Shown: in pieces, positions 1-13,040 of the stretch
Layout: the number at the start of each line of letters is the position of its first letter
Numbering within the stretch: position 1 is the stretch's first letter
Source of the DNA: Ptiloglossa arizonensis
Lineage: Eukaryota > Arthropoda > Insecta > Hymenoptera > Colletidae
Length of the DNA: 64,000 nucleotides
NCBI RefSeq assembly: GCF_051014685.1
Contig: NW_027478863.1
Coordinates: forward strand, 124,001-188,000
Direction of reading: 5' to 3'
Translations under genes and position numbers: made by a program
The notes under the pieces: model-generated
Told to the model about the DNA's origin: nothing
The model's database searches: none
What the model saw: the letters and a program-made list of their open reading frames with translations, nothing else

Positions 1-1059
1 TATAACGTATAACGTATAACGTATAACGTATAACGCATAGCGTATAACGTATAACATGTAATGTATAACGTATAACGTATAATGTATAACGTATAACGTA
101 TAACGTATAACGTATAACGTATAACGTGTAACGAAGTACGTATAACGAATAACGTATAACGTATATCGTATAACGTACAACTTATAACGTATAACGTACA
201 ACGTATAACGTATAACGTATAACGTATAACGTATAACGTATAATGAATAACGTATAACGTATAACGTATAACGTATAACGTATAATGAATAGCGTATAAC
301 GTATAACGTATAACGTACAACGTATAACGTATAACGTATAACCTATAACCTATAACGTATAACGTATAACGTATAACGTATAACGTATAACGTATAACGT
401 ATAACGTATAACGTATAACGTATAACGTATAACGTATAACGTATAACGTATAACGTATAACGTATAACGTACAACGTTTAACGTATCACGTTTAACGTAT
501 TACGAATAACGTATAACGTATAACGTATAACCTATGACGTATAACGTGTAACGTATAACGTATAACGTATAACGTATAACGTATAACGTATAACGTATAA
601 CGTATAACGTATAACGTATAACGTATAACGTATAACGTATAACGTATAACGTATAACGTATAACGTATAACGTATAACGTATAACGTATAACGTATAACG
701 TATAACGTATAACGTATAACGTATAACGTATAACGTATAACGTATAACGTATAATGAATAGCGTATAACGTATAACGTATAACGTACAACGTATAACGTA
801 TAACGTATAACCTATAACGTATAACGTATAACGTATAACGTATAACGTATAACGTATAACGTATAACGTATAACGTATAACGTATCACGTATAACGTATA
901 TCGTATAACGTATAACGTATAACATGTAACGTACAACGTATAACGTATACCGTATAACGTATAACTAATAACGTATAACGTATAACGCATAACGTATAAC
1001 GTATAACGTATAACGTATAACGTATAACGTATAACGTATAACGTATAACGTATAACGTA

Positions 1060-2490
1060 TAACGTATAACGTATAATGAATAGCGTATAACGTATAACGT
1101 ATAACGTACAACGTATAACGTATAACGTATAACCTATAACGTATAACGTATAACGTATAACGTATAACGTATAACGTATAACGTATAACGTATAACGTAT
1201 AACGTATAACGTATAACGTATAACGTATAACGTATAACGTATAACGTATAACGTATAACGTATAACGTATAACGTATAACGTATAACGTATATCCTATGA
1301 CGTATAACGTGTAACGTATAACGTATAACGTATAACGTATAACGTATAACGTATAACGTATAACGTATAACGTATAACGTATAAAGTATAACGTATAACG
1401 TATAACGTATAACGTATAACGTATAACGTATAACGTATAACGTATAACGTACAACGTATACCGTATAACGTATAACGTATAACGTATAATGAATAACGTA
1501 TAACGTATAACGTATAACGTACAACGTATAACGTATCACGTTTAACGTATTACGAATAACGTATAACGTATAACGTATAACGTATAACGTATAACGTATA
1601 ACGTATAACGTATAACGTATAACGTATTACGTATAACGTATAACGTATAACGTATAACGTATAACGTATATCCTATGACGTATAACGTGTAACGTATAAC
1701 GTATAACGTATAACGTATAACGTATAACGTATAACGTATAACCTATAACGTATAACGTATAACGTATAACGTATAACGTATAACGTATAACGTATATCGT
1801 ATAACGTATAACGTATAACGTATAAAGTATAACGTATAACGTATAACGTATAACATGTAACGTGTAGCGTATAACGTACAACGTATAACGTATAACGTAT
1901 AACGTATAACGTATAACGTATAACGTATAACATGTAACGTACAACGTATAACGTATACCGTATAACGTATAACTAATAACGTATAACGTATAACGTATAA
2001 CGTATAACGCATAACGTATAACGTATAACGTATAACGTATAACGTATAACGTATAACGCATAACGTATAACGTATAACATGTAATGTATAACGTATAACG
2101 TATAATGTATAACGTATAACGTATAACGTATAACGTATAACGTATAACGTGTAACGAAGTACGTATAACGAATAACGTATAACGCATATCGTATAACGTA
2201 CAACTTATAACGTATAACGTACAACGTATAACGTATAACGTATAACGTATAACGTATAATGAATAACGTATAACGTATAACGTATAACGTACAACGTATA
2301 ACGTATCACGTTTAACGTATTACGAATAACGTATAACGTATAACGTATAACGTATAACGTATAACGTATAACGTATAACGTATAACGTATAACGTATAAC
2401 GTATAACGTATAACGTATAACGCATAACGTATAACGTATAACATGTAATGTATAACGTATAACGTATAACGTATAACGTATAACGTATAA
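1060..2490. repeat. ~5-kb higher-order repeat, first copy
   Basis: This stretch recurs at about 6,140-7,470. Matching landmarks: tatcctatgacg at 1,291 and 6,373, tataccg at 1,457 and 6,539, tatcacg at 1,534 and 6,616 (all 5,082 bp apart = 726 units), then variant strings 4,984 bp apart (712 units) around 1.97-2.22 kb and 6.96-7.21 kb. The offset steps between these values through whole-unit gains and losses. I infer two copies of one ~5-kb HOR. Confidence 0.75.
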
Positions 2491-5400
2491 CGTATAACCT
2501 ATGACGTATAACGTGTAACGTATAACGTATAACGTATAACGTATAACGTATAACGTATAACGTATAACGTATAACGTATAACGTATAACGTATAACGTAT
2601 AACGTATAACGTATAACGTATAACGTATAACGTATAACGTATAACGTATAACGTATAACGTATAACGTATAACGTATAATGAATAGCGTATAACGTATAA
2701 CGTATAACGTACAACGTATAACGTATCACGTTTAACGTATTACGAATAACGTATAACGTATAACGTATAACGTATAACGTATAACGTATAACGTATAACG
2801 TATATCGTATAACGTATAACGTATAACGTATAACATGTAACGTACAACGTATAACGTATACCGTATAACGTATAACTAATAACGTATAACGTATAACGCA
2901 TAACGTATAACGTATAACGTATAACGTATAACGTATAACGTATAACGTATAACGTATAACGTATAACGTATAACGTATAACGTATAATGAATAGCGTATA
3001 ACGTATAACGTATAACGTACAACGTATAACGTATAACGTATAACCTATAACGTATAACGTATAACGTATAACGTATAACGTATAACGTATAACGTATAAC
3101 GTATAACGTATAACGTATAACGTATAACGTATATCGTATAACGTATAACGTATAACGTATAACATGTAACGTACAACGTATAACGTATACCGTATAACGT
3201 ATAACTAATAACGTATAACGTATACCGCATAACGTATAACGTATAACGTATAACGTATAACGTATAACGTATAACGTATAACGTATAACGTATAACGTAT
3301 AACGTATAACGTATAACGTATAATGAATAGCGTATAACGTATAACGTATAACGTACAACGTATAACGTATAACGTATAACCTATAACGTATAACGTATAA
3401 CGTATAACGTATAACGTATAACGTATAACGTATAACGTATAACGTATAACGTATAACGTATAACGTATAACGTATAACGTATAACGTATAACGTATAACG
3501 TATAACGTATAACGTATAACGTATAACGTATATCCTATGACTTATAACGTGTAACGTATAACGTATAACGTATAACGTATAACGTAGAACGTATAACGTA
3601 TAACGTATAACGTATAACGTATAACGTATAACGAATAACGTAAAACGTATAACGCATAATGTATAACGTATAACGTATAACGTATAACGTATAACCTATG
3701 ACGTATAACGTATAACGTATAACGTATAACTTGTAACAAAAAACGTATAACGAATAACGTAAAACGTATGACGCATTACATGCTACGTATAACGTATAAC
3801 GTTCAACGTATAACCTATGACGTATAACGTATAACTTGTAACGTATAACGTATAACGTATAACGTATAACCTATAACGTATAACGTATAACGTATAACGT
3901 ATAACGTATAACGTATAACGTATAACGTATAACGTATAACGTATAAAGTATAACGTATAACGTATAACGTATAACGTATAACGTATAACGTATAACGTAT
4001 AACGTATAACGTATAACGTATAGCTTATAACGTATAACCTATAACGTATAACGTATGACGTATAACGTATAACGTATAACGTATAACGTATAACGTATAA
4101 CGTATAACGTATGACGTATAACGTATAACGTATAACGTATAACGTATAATGAATAACGTATAACGTATAACGTATAACGTATAACGTATAATGAATAGCG
4201 TATAACGTATAACGTATAACGTACAACGTATAACGTATAACGTATAACCTATAACCTATAACGTATAACGTATAACGTATAACGTATAACGTATAACGTA
4301 TAACGTATAACGTATAACGTATAACGTATAACGTATAACGTATAACGTATAACGTACAACGTTTAACGTATCACGTTTAACGTATTACGAATAACGTATA
4401 ACGTATAACGTATAACCTATGACGTATAACGTGTAACGTATAACGTATAACGTATAACGTATAACGTATAACGTATAACGTATAACGTATAACGTATAAC
4501 GTATAACGTATAACGTATAACGTATAACGTATAACGTATAACGTATAACGTATAACGTATAACGTATAACGTATAACGTATAATGTATAACGTATAATAT
4601 GTAACGTGTAGCGTATAACGTACAACGTATAACGTATAACGTATAACGTATAACGTATAACGTATAACGTATAACGTATAACGTACAACGTTTAACGTAT
4701 CACGTTTAACGTATTACGAATAACGTATAACGTATAACGTATAACCTATGACGTATGACGTATAACGTATAACGTATAACGTATAACGTATAACGTATAA
4801 CGTATAACGTATGACGTATAACGTATAACGTATAACGTATAACATATAACGTATAACCTATGACGTATAACGTATAACGTATAACGTATAACGTATAACG
4901 TATAACGTATAACGTATAACGTATAACGTATAATGTATAACGTATAACATGTAACGTGTAGCGTATAACGTACAACGTATAACGTATAACGTATAACGTA
5001 TAACGTATAACGTATAACATGTAACGTACAACGTATAACGTATACCGTATAACGTATAACTAATAACGTATAACGTATAACGTATAACGCATAACGTATA
5101 ACGTATAACGTATAACGTATAACGTATAACGTATAACGCATAACGTATAACGTATAACATGTAATGTATAACGTATAACGTATAATGTATAACGTATAAC
5201 GTATAACGTATAACGTATAACGTATAACGTATAACGTGTAACGAAGTACGTATAACGAATAACGTATAACGTATGTCGTATAACGTACAACTTATAACGT
5301 ATAACGTACAACGTATAACGTATAACGTATAACGTATAACGTATAATGAATAACGTATAACGTATAACGTATAACGTATAACGTATAATGAATAGCGTAT

Positions 5401-7200
5401 AACGTATAACGTATAACGTACAACGTATAACGTATAACGTATAACCTATAACCTATAACGTATAACGTATAACGTATAACGTATAACGTATAACGTATAA
5501 CGTATAACGTATAACGTATAACGTATAACGTATAACGTATAACGTATAACGTACAACGTTTAACGTATCACGTTTAACGTATTACGAATAACGTATAACG
5601 TATAACGTATAACCTATGACGTATAACGTGTAACGTATAACGTATAACGTATAACGTATAACGTATAACGTATAACGTATAACGTATAACGTATAACGTA
5701 TAACGTATAACGTATAACGTATAACGTATAACGTATAACGTATAACGTATAACGTATAACGTATAACGTATAACGTATAACGTATAACGTATAACGTATA
5801 ACGTATAACGTATAACGTATAACGTATAATGAATAGCGTATAACGTATAACGTATAACGTACAACGTATAACGTATAACGTATAACCTATAACGTATAAC
5901 GTATAACGTATAACGTATAACGTATAACTTATAACGTATAACGTATAACGTATAACGTATAACGTATAACGTATATCGTATAACGTATAACGTATAACGT
6001 ATAACATGTAACGTACAACGTATAACGTATACCGTATAACGTATAACTAATAACGTATAACGTATAACGCATAACGTATAACGTATAACGTATAACGTAT
6101 AACGTATAACGTATAACGTATAACGTATAACGTATAACGTATAACGTATAACGTATAACGTATAATGAATAGCGTATAACGTATAACGTATAACGTACAA
6201 CGTATAACGTATAACGTATAACCTATAACGTATAACGTATAACGTATAACGTATAACGTATAACGTATAACGTATAACGTATAACGTATAACGTATAACG
6301 TATAACGTATAACGTATAACGCATAACGTATAACGTATAACGTATAACGTATAACGTATAACGTATAACGTATATCCTATGACGTATAACGTGTAACGTA
6401 TAACGTATAACGTATAACGTATAACGTATAACGTATAACGTATAACGTATAACGTATAACGTATAAAGTATAACGTATAACGTATAACGTATAACGTATA
6501 ACGTATAACGTATAACGTATAACGTATAACGTACAACGTATACCGTATAACGTATAACGTATAACGTATAATGAATAACGTATAACGTATAACGTATAAC
6601 GTACAACGTATAACGTATCACGTTTAACGTATTACGAATAACGTATAACGTATAACGCATAACGTATAACGTATAACGTATAACGTATAACGTATAACGT
6701 ATAACGTATAACGTATAACGTATAACGTATAACGTATAACGTATAATGAATAGCGTATAACGTATAACGTATAACGTACAACGTATAACGTATAACGTAT
6801 AACGTATAACCTATAACGTATAACGTATAACGTATAACGTATAACATGTAACGTGTAGCGTATAACGTACAACGTATAACGTATAACGTATAACGTATAA
6901 CGTATAACGTATAACATGTAACGTACAACGTATAACGTATACCGTATAACGTATAACTAATAACGTATAACGTATAACGTATAACGTATAACGCATAACG
7001 TATAACGTATAACGTATAACGTATAACGTATAACGTATAACGCATAACGTATAACGTATAACATGTAATGTATAACGTATAACGTATAATGTATAACGTA
7101 TAACGTATAACGTATAACGTATAACGTATAACGTGTAACGAAGTACGTATAACGAATAACGTATAACGCATATCGTATAACGTACAACTTATAACGTATA
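1561..7200. repeat. Segmental duplication, source-side copy of 13.0-19.3 kb
   Basis: Ordered variant strings match those at about 13,005-19,300. The offset is 11,444 bp at 1,627-2,444, 11,416 bp at 2,740-5,020 (28 bp shorter = four units), 12,627 bp at 5,060-6,000 and 12,606 bp at 6,223-6,660. The 1,211-bp step between 11,416 and 12,627 equals a local duplication found only in the downstream copy. The 11,444 offset is 6 modulo 7, as expected from the register slips between the copies. Which copy is ancestral cannot be told. Confidence 0.85.
3729..3843. repeat. H block copy 1 (most diverged variant string)
   Basis: The 115-bp H block starts and ends with acttgtaac. Inside it lie, in order, an A-run (acaaaaaacg), aacgaataacgtaaaacg, tatgacgcattacatgctac, acgttcaacg and cctatgacg. 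It contains the highest density of variant units in the window yet keeps the 7-bp register. This copy has the 'aaaaaa' form and 'catgctac'. Confidence 0.9.
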
Positions 7201-7470
7201 ACGTACAACGTATAACGTATAACGTATAACGTATAACGTATAATGAATAACGTATAACGTATAACGTATAACGTACAACGTATAACGTATCACGTTTAAC
7301 GTATTACGAATAACGTATAACGTATAACGTATAACGTATAACGTATAACGTATAACGTATAACGTATAACGTATAACGTATAACGTATAACGTATAACGC
7401 ATAACGTATAACGTATAACATGTAATGTATAACGTATAACGTATAACGTATAACGTATAACGTATAACGT
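6140..7470. repeat. ~5-kb higher-order repeat, second copy
   Basis: Counterpart of 1,060-2,490 with the same ordered variants. The later part (6,957-7,208) also matches 24,092-24,343 at an offset of 17,135 bp, so the module occurs at least three times in the window. Confidence 0.75.
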
Positions 7471-7868
7471 ATAACCTATGACGTATAACGTGTAACGTAT
7501 AACGTATAACGTATAACGTATAACGTATAACGTATAACGTATAACGTATAACGTATAACGTATAACGTATAACGTATAACGTATAACGTATAACGTATAA
7601 CGTATAACGTATAACGTATAACGTATAACGTATAACGTATAACGTATAACGTATAATGAATAGCGTATAACGTATAACGTATAACGTACAACGTATAACG
7701 TATCACGTTTAACGTATTACGAATAACGTATAACGTATAACGTATAACGTATAACGTATAACGTATAACGTATAACGTATAACGTATAACGTATAACGTA
7801 TAACGTATAACGTATAACGTATAACGTATAACGTATAACGTATAACGTATAACGTATAACGTATATCG

Positions 7869-7938
7869 TATAAAGTATAACGTATAACGCATATCGTATA
7901 ACGTATAACATATAACGAACAACGTAAAACACATAACG
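7869..7938. repeat. J block copy 1
   Basis: A 70-bp string: tataaag, then cgcatatcg, aacatataacg, cgaacaacgtaaaac, acataacg. It is a diagnostic ordered set of variant units. This copy has the private 'aaaacacataacg' end. Confidence 0.85.
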
Positions 7939-8218
7939 TATAACGTATAACGTATAACGTATAACGTATAACGTGTAACGTATAACGTATAACGTATAAC
8001 GTATAACGTATGACGTATAACGTATAACGTATAACGTATAACGTATAACGTATAACGTATAACGTATAACGTATAACGTATAACGTATAACGTATAATGA
8101 ACAGCGTATAACGTATAACGTATAATGTACAACGTATAACGTATCACGTTTAACGTATTACGAATAACGTATAACGTATAACGTATAACGTATAACGTAT
8201 AACGTATAACGTATAACG

Positions 8219-8239
8219 TATATCGAATATCGTAAAACG
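8219..8239. repeat. I block copy 1
   Basis: Three adjacent variant units, tatatcg, aatatcg, taaaacg (21 bp), used as a landmark. Confidence 0.8.
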
Positions 8240-8722
8240 TATAACGTATAACGTATAACGTATAACGTGTAACGAAGTACGTATAACGAATAACGTATAA
8301 CGTATATCGTATAACGTACATCTTATAACGTATAACGTACAACGTATAACGTATAACGTATAACGTATAACGTACAACGTATAACGTATAACGTATAACG
8401 TATACCGTATAACGTATAACGTATAACGTATAACGTATAACGTATAACATGTAATGTATAACGTATAACGTATAACGTATAACGTATAACGTATAACGTA
8501 TAACGTATAACGTATAACGTATAACGTATAACGTATAACGTATAACGTATAACGTATAACGTATAACGTATGACATGTAATGTATAACGTATAACGTATA
8601 ATGTATAACGTATAACGTATAACGTATAACGTATAACGTATAACGTGTAACGAAGTACGTATGACGAATAACGTATAACGTATATCGTATAACGTACAAC
8701 TTATAACGTATAACGTACAACG

Positions 8723-10143
8723 TATATAACGTACGTATACGTATACGTATACAGATAACGTATATAACGTAACGTATAACGTATATAACGATAATATAAC
8801 GTAATAACGTAACTATACGTATAACGATAATAACGATAACGTATAACGTATAACGTATAACGTATAACGTATAACGTATAACGTATAACGTATAACGTAT
8901 AACGCATAACGTATAACGTATAACATGTAATGTATTACGTATAACGTATAATGTATAACGTATAACGTATAACGTATAAACGTTACTATAACGTATAACG
9001 TATAACGTGTAACGAAGTACGTATAACGAATAACGTATAACGTATATCGTATAACGTACAACTTATAACGATAACGTACAACGTATAACGTATAACGTAT
9101 AACGTATAACGTATAATGAATAACGTATAACGTATAACGTATAACGTACAAACGTATAGTAAGAGTATCACGTTAACGTATAACGTATAACGTATAACGT
9201 ATAACGTATAACGTATAACGTATAAGTAAACGTATAACGTATAGACGTATAACGTATAAAACGTATAACGTATAACGTATAACGTTATACGTATAACGTA
9301 ATAACGTATAACGTATAACGTATAACGTATAACGTATAACGTATAACGTATACGTATAACGTATAATTAATACGTATAACGTATAACGTATAACGTAAAA
9401 CGTATAACGTATAACGTTAACGTATTACGATAACGTATAACGTATAACGTATAACGTAGTAAACGTATATAACGTATAACGTTATAACGTATAACGTATA
9501 ACGTATAACGTATACGTAAACTATAACGTATAACGTATAACGTATAACGTATAACGTATAACGTATAACGTATAACGTATAACGTATAACGTATAACGTA
9601 TAACGTATAACGTATAACTATAACGTATAACGTATAACGTATAAGTATAACGTATAACGTAATAACGTTATAACGTATAACTATAACGAATAACGTAAAA
9701 CGCTATACGTATAACGTATAACGTATAACGTTATAACGTATAACGTATAACGTATAACGTATAACGTATAACTATAACGTATACGTATAACGTATAACGT
9801 ATAACGTATAACGTATAACGTATAACGTATACGTATAACGTATAACGTTAAGTAACGTAACGTATAACGTATAACGTATAACGTATAACGTATATCGAAT
9901 ATTGTAAAACGTATAACGTATAACGTATAACGTATAACGTGTAACGAAGTACGTATAACGAATAACATATAACGTATATCGTATAACGTACATCTTATAA
10001 CGTATAACGTACAACGTATAACGTATAACGTATAACGTATAACGTATAACGTACAACGTATAACGTATAACGTATAACGTATACCGTATAACGTATAACG
10101 TATAACGTATAACGTATAACGTATAACATGTAAGGTAATAACG
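8723..10143. repeat. Irregular, off-register patch of the array
   Basis: Here the strict 7-bp register breaks down. There are many 1-4 bp insertions and deletions, such as tatataacg at 8,723, a run of tacg steps near 8,731-8,752, ataataacgataacg near 8,826, missing bases in cgataacgtac at 9,068, tatagtaagagtatc at 9,155 and taataacg at 10,136. Landmark strings survive in the same order as at about 25.9-27.3 kb (cgcataacg at 8,903, cgaagtacg at 9,013, I block at 9,891), and that copy is clean. Some variant units expected from the clean copy are missing or replaced by the plain unit. The indel-rich pattern confined to one patch suggests unpolished long-read sequence rather than biology. I infer this and cannot prove it from the sequence. 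Confidence 0.85.
9891..9911. repeat. I block copy 2 (aatattg variant)
   Basis: Same string with aatattg, a CpG-to-TpG change shared with 27,027 and 36,659. It lies within the irregular patch but is itself intact, which shows the patch is still homologous to the clean array. Confidence 0.8.
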
Positions 10144-12110
10144 TATAACGTATAACGTATAACGTATAACGTATAACGTATAACGTATAACGTATAACGT
10201 ATAACGTATAACGTATAACGTATAACGTATGACATGTAATGTATAACGTATAACGTATAATGTATAACGTATAACGTATAACGTATAACGTATAACGTAT
10301 AACGTATAACGTATAACGTATAACGTATAACGTATAACGTGTAACGAAGTACGTATAACGAATAACGTATAACGTATATCGTATAACGTACAACTTATAA
10401 CGTATAACGTACAACGTATAACGTATAACGTACAACGTATTACGTACAACGTATAACGTATAACGTATAACGAATATCGTACAACGTATAACGCATAACG
10501 TGTAACGTATAACGTATAACGTATAACGCATAACGTATAACGTATAACGTATAACGTGTAACGAATATCGTACAACGTATAACGCATAACGTATAACGTA
10601 TAACGTATAACGTATAACGAATAACGTATAACGTATATCGTATAACGTACATCTTATAACGTATAACGTACAACGTATAACGTATAACGTATAACGTATA
10701 ACGTATAACGTATAACGTATAACGTATAATGAATAGCGTATAACGTATAACGTATAACGTACAACGTATAACGTATCACGTTTAACGTATTACGAATAAC
10801 GTATAACGTATAACATATAACGTATAACCTATGACGTATAACGTATAACGTATAACGTATAACGTATAACGTATAACGTATAACGTATAACGTATAATGT
10901 ATAACGTATAACATGTAACGTGTAGCGTATAACGTACAACGTATAACGTATAACGTATAACGTATAACGTATAACGTATAACATGTAACGTACAACGTAT
11001 AACGTATACCGTATAACGTATAACTAATAACGTATAACGTATAACGCATAACGTATAACGCATAACGTATAACGTATAACATGTAATGTACAACGTATAA
11101 CGTATAACGTATAACGAATATCGTACAACGTATAACGCATAACGTATAACGTATAACGTATAACGTATAACGCATAACGTATAACGTATAACGTATAACG
11201 TGTAACGAATATCGTACAACGTATAACGCATAACGTATAACGTATAACGTATAACGTATAACGTATAACGAATAACGTATAACGTATATCGTATAACGTA
11301 CATCTTATAACGTATAACGTGCAACGTATAACGTATAACGTATAACGTATAATGTATAACGTATAACGTATAACGTATAACGTATAACGTATAACGTATA
11401 ACGTATAACGTATAACGTATAACGTATAACGTGTAACGAAGTACGTATAACGAATAACGTATAACGTATATCGTATAACGTACAACTTATAACGTATAAC
11501 GTACAACGTATAACGTATAACGTACAACGTATTACGTACAACGTATAACGTATAACGTATAACGAATATCGTACAACGTATAACGCATAACGTATAACGT
11601 ATAACGTATAACGTATAACGCATAACGTATAACGTATAACGTATAACGTGTAACGAATATCGTACAACGTATAACGCATAACGTATAACGTATAACGTAT
11701 AACGTATAACGAATAACGTATAACGTATATCGTATAACGTACATCTTATAACGTATAACGTACAACGTATAACGTATAACGTATAACGTATAACGTATAA
11801 CGTATAACGTATAACGTATAATGAATAGCGTATAACGTATAACGTATAACGTACAACGTATAACGTATCACGTTTAACGTATTACGAATAACGTATAACG
11901 TATAACATATAACGTATAACCTATGACGTATAACGTATAACGTATAACGTATAACGTATAACGTATAACGTATAACGTATAACGTATAACGTATAATGTA
12001 TAACGTATAACATGTAACGTGTAGCGTATAACGTACAACGTATAACGTATAACGTATAACGTATAACGTATAACGTATAACATGTAACGTACAACGTATA
12101 ACGTATACCG

Positions 12111-12113
12111 TAG
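12111..12113. other. Register slip: 4-bp loss
   Basis: After tataccg the sequence reads 'tag' and then tataact. All other copies of this string read tataccg, tataacg, tataact. Four bases are missing and the register moves from 1 to 4 modulo 7. Confidence 0.85.
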
Positions 12114-12386
12114 TATAACTAATAACGTATAACGTATAACGCATAACGTATAACGCATAACGTATAACGTATAACATGTAATGTATAACGTATAACGTAT
12201 AATGTATAACGTATAACGTATAACGTATAACGTATAACGTATAACGTATAACGTATAACGTATAACGTATAACGTATAACGTATAACGTATAACGTATAA
12301 CGTATAACGTATAACGTATAACGTATAACGTATAACGTATAACGTATAACGTATAACGTATAACGTATAACGTATAACGTATAACG

Positions 12387-12397
12387 TATAAGTAACG
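12387..12397. other. Register slip: 4-bp gain
   Basis: An 11-bp unit, tataagtaacg, replaces a 7-bp unit and restores the register to 1 modulo 7. It exactly cancels the 4-bp loss 276 bp upstream. Confidence 0.85.
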
Positions 12398-13034
12398 TAC
12401 AACGTATAACGTATAACGTATAACGTATACCGTATAACGTATAACGTATAACGTATAACGTATAACGTATAACATGTAAGGTATAACGTATAACGTATAA
12501 CGTATAACGTATAACGTATAACGTATAACGTATAACGTATAACGTATAACGTATAACGTATGACATGTAATGTATAACGTATAACGTATAATGTATAACG
12601 TATAACGTATAACGTATAACGTATAACGTATAACGTATAACGTATAACGTATAACGTATAACGTATAACGTATAACGTGTAACGAAGTACGTATAACGAA
12701 TAACGTATAACGTATATCGTATAACGTACAACTTATAACGTATAACGTACAACGTATAACGTATAACGTACAACGTATTACGTACAACGTATAACGTATA
12801 ACGTATAACGAATATCGTACAACGTATAACGCATAACGTATAACGTACAACGTATAACGTATAACGTATAACGTATAACGTATAACGTATAACGTACAAC
12901 GTATAACGTATAACGTATAACGTATAACGTATAATGAATAACGTATAACGTATAACGTATAACGTACAACGTATAACGTATCACGTTTAACGTATTACGA
13001 ATAACGTATAACGTATAACGTATAACGTATAACG

Positions 13035-13040
13035 TATACG
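13035..13040. other. Register slip: 1-bp loss
   Basis: A 6-bp unit, tatacg, lacks one A. The register becomes 0 modulo 7 and every point sampled from here to 59 kb keeps it (13,083; 41,825). Confidence 0.85.

Larger units (their letters stand above)
1..8722. repeat. In-register array segment (phase 1 mod 7)
   Basis: From the first base to 8,722 the unit keeps one register: units start at 1 and still at 8,702, both 1 modulo 7. Every difference from the perfect array is therefore a substitution or a whole-unit gain or loss. Landmark strings present are the H block at 3,729, a tagcttataacg string at 4,021, the J block at 7,869 and the I block at 8,219. The segment has an internal ~5-kb period and most of it recurs near 13-19 kb and 21-26 kb. 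It contains no gene. Confidence 0.9.
10144..13034. repeat. Array segment, back in phase 1, with two register slips
   Basis: Units again start at 1 modulo 7 (10,144, 10,802, 12,062). The segment matches 27.3-29.6 kb at offsets of 17,149 then 17,142 bp, and its last part (12.6-12.9 kb) matches 31.2-31.5 kb at 18,640 bp. It is rich in the string tacaacgtattacgtacaac followed by cgaatatcgtacaacg. A 286-bp stretch at about 12,111-12,397 is out of phase by 4. Confidence 0.8.

Noticed and set aside
532..1539. A 335-codon minus-strand reading frame of repeated IRYTLYV, and many similar ones across the window
   Set aside because: All three minus frames of the heptamer are stop-free by construction. 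The starts and stops are single variant units, there is no change of composition at the edges, and frames overlap on the same strand. No gene is called.
3729..3843. H block as a relic of an inserted unique sequence or tRNA-like element
   Set aside because: It keeps the 7-bp register from end to end and each 7-mer can be derived from the unit by a few substitutions. It has no internal pairing or tRNA signatures.
8723..10143. Insertion of a foreign or mobile element in the irregular patch
   Set aside because: Every part still consists of heptamer-derived bases with array landmarks in the expected order. There are no terminal repeats, target-site duplication or non-satellite sequence.
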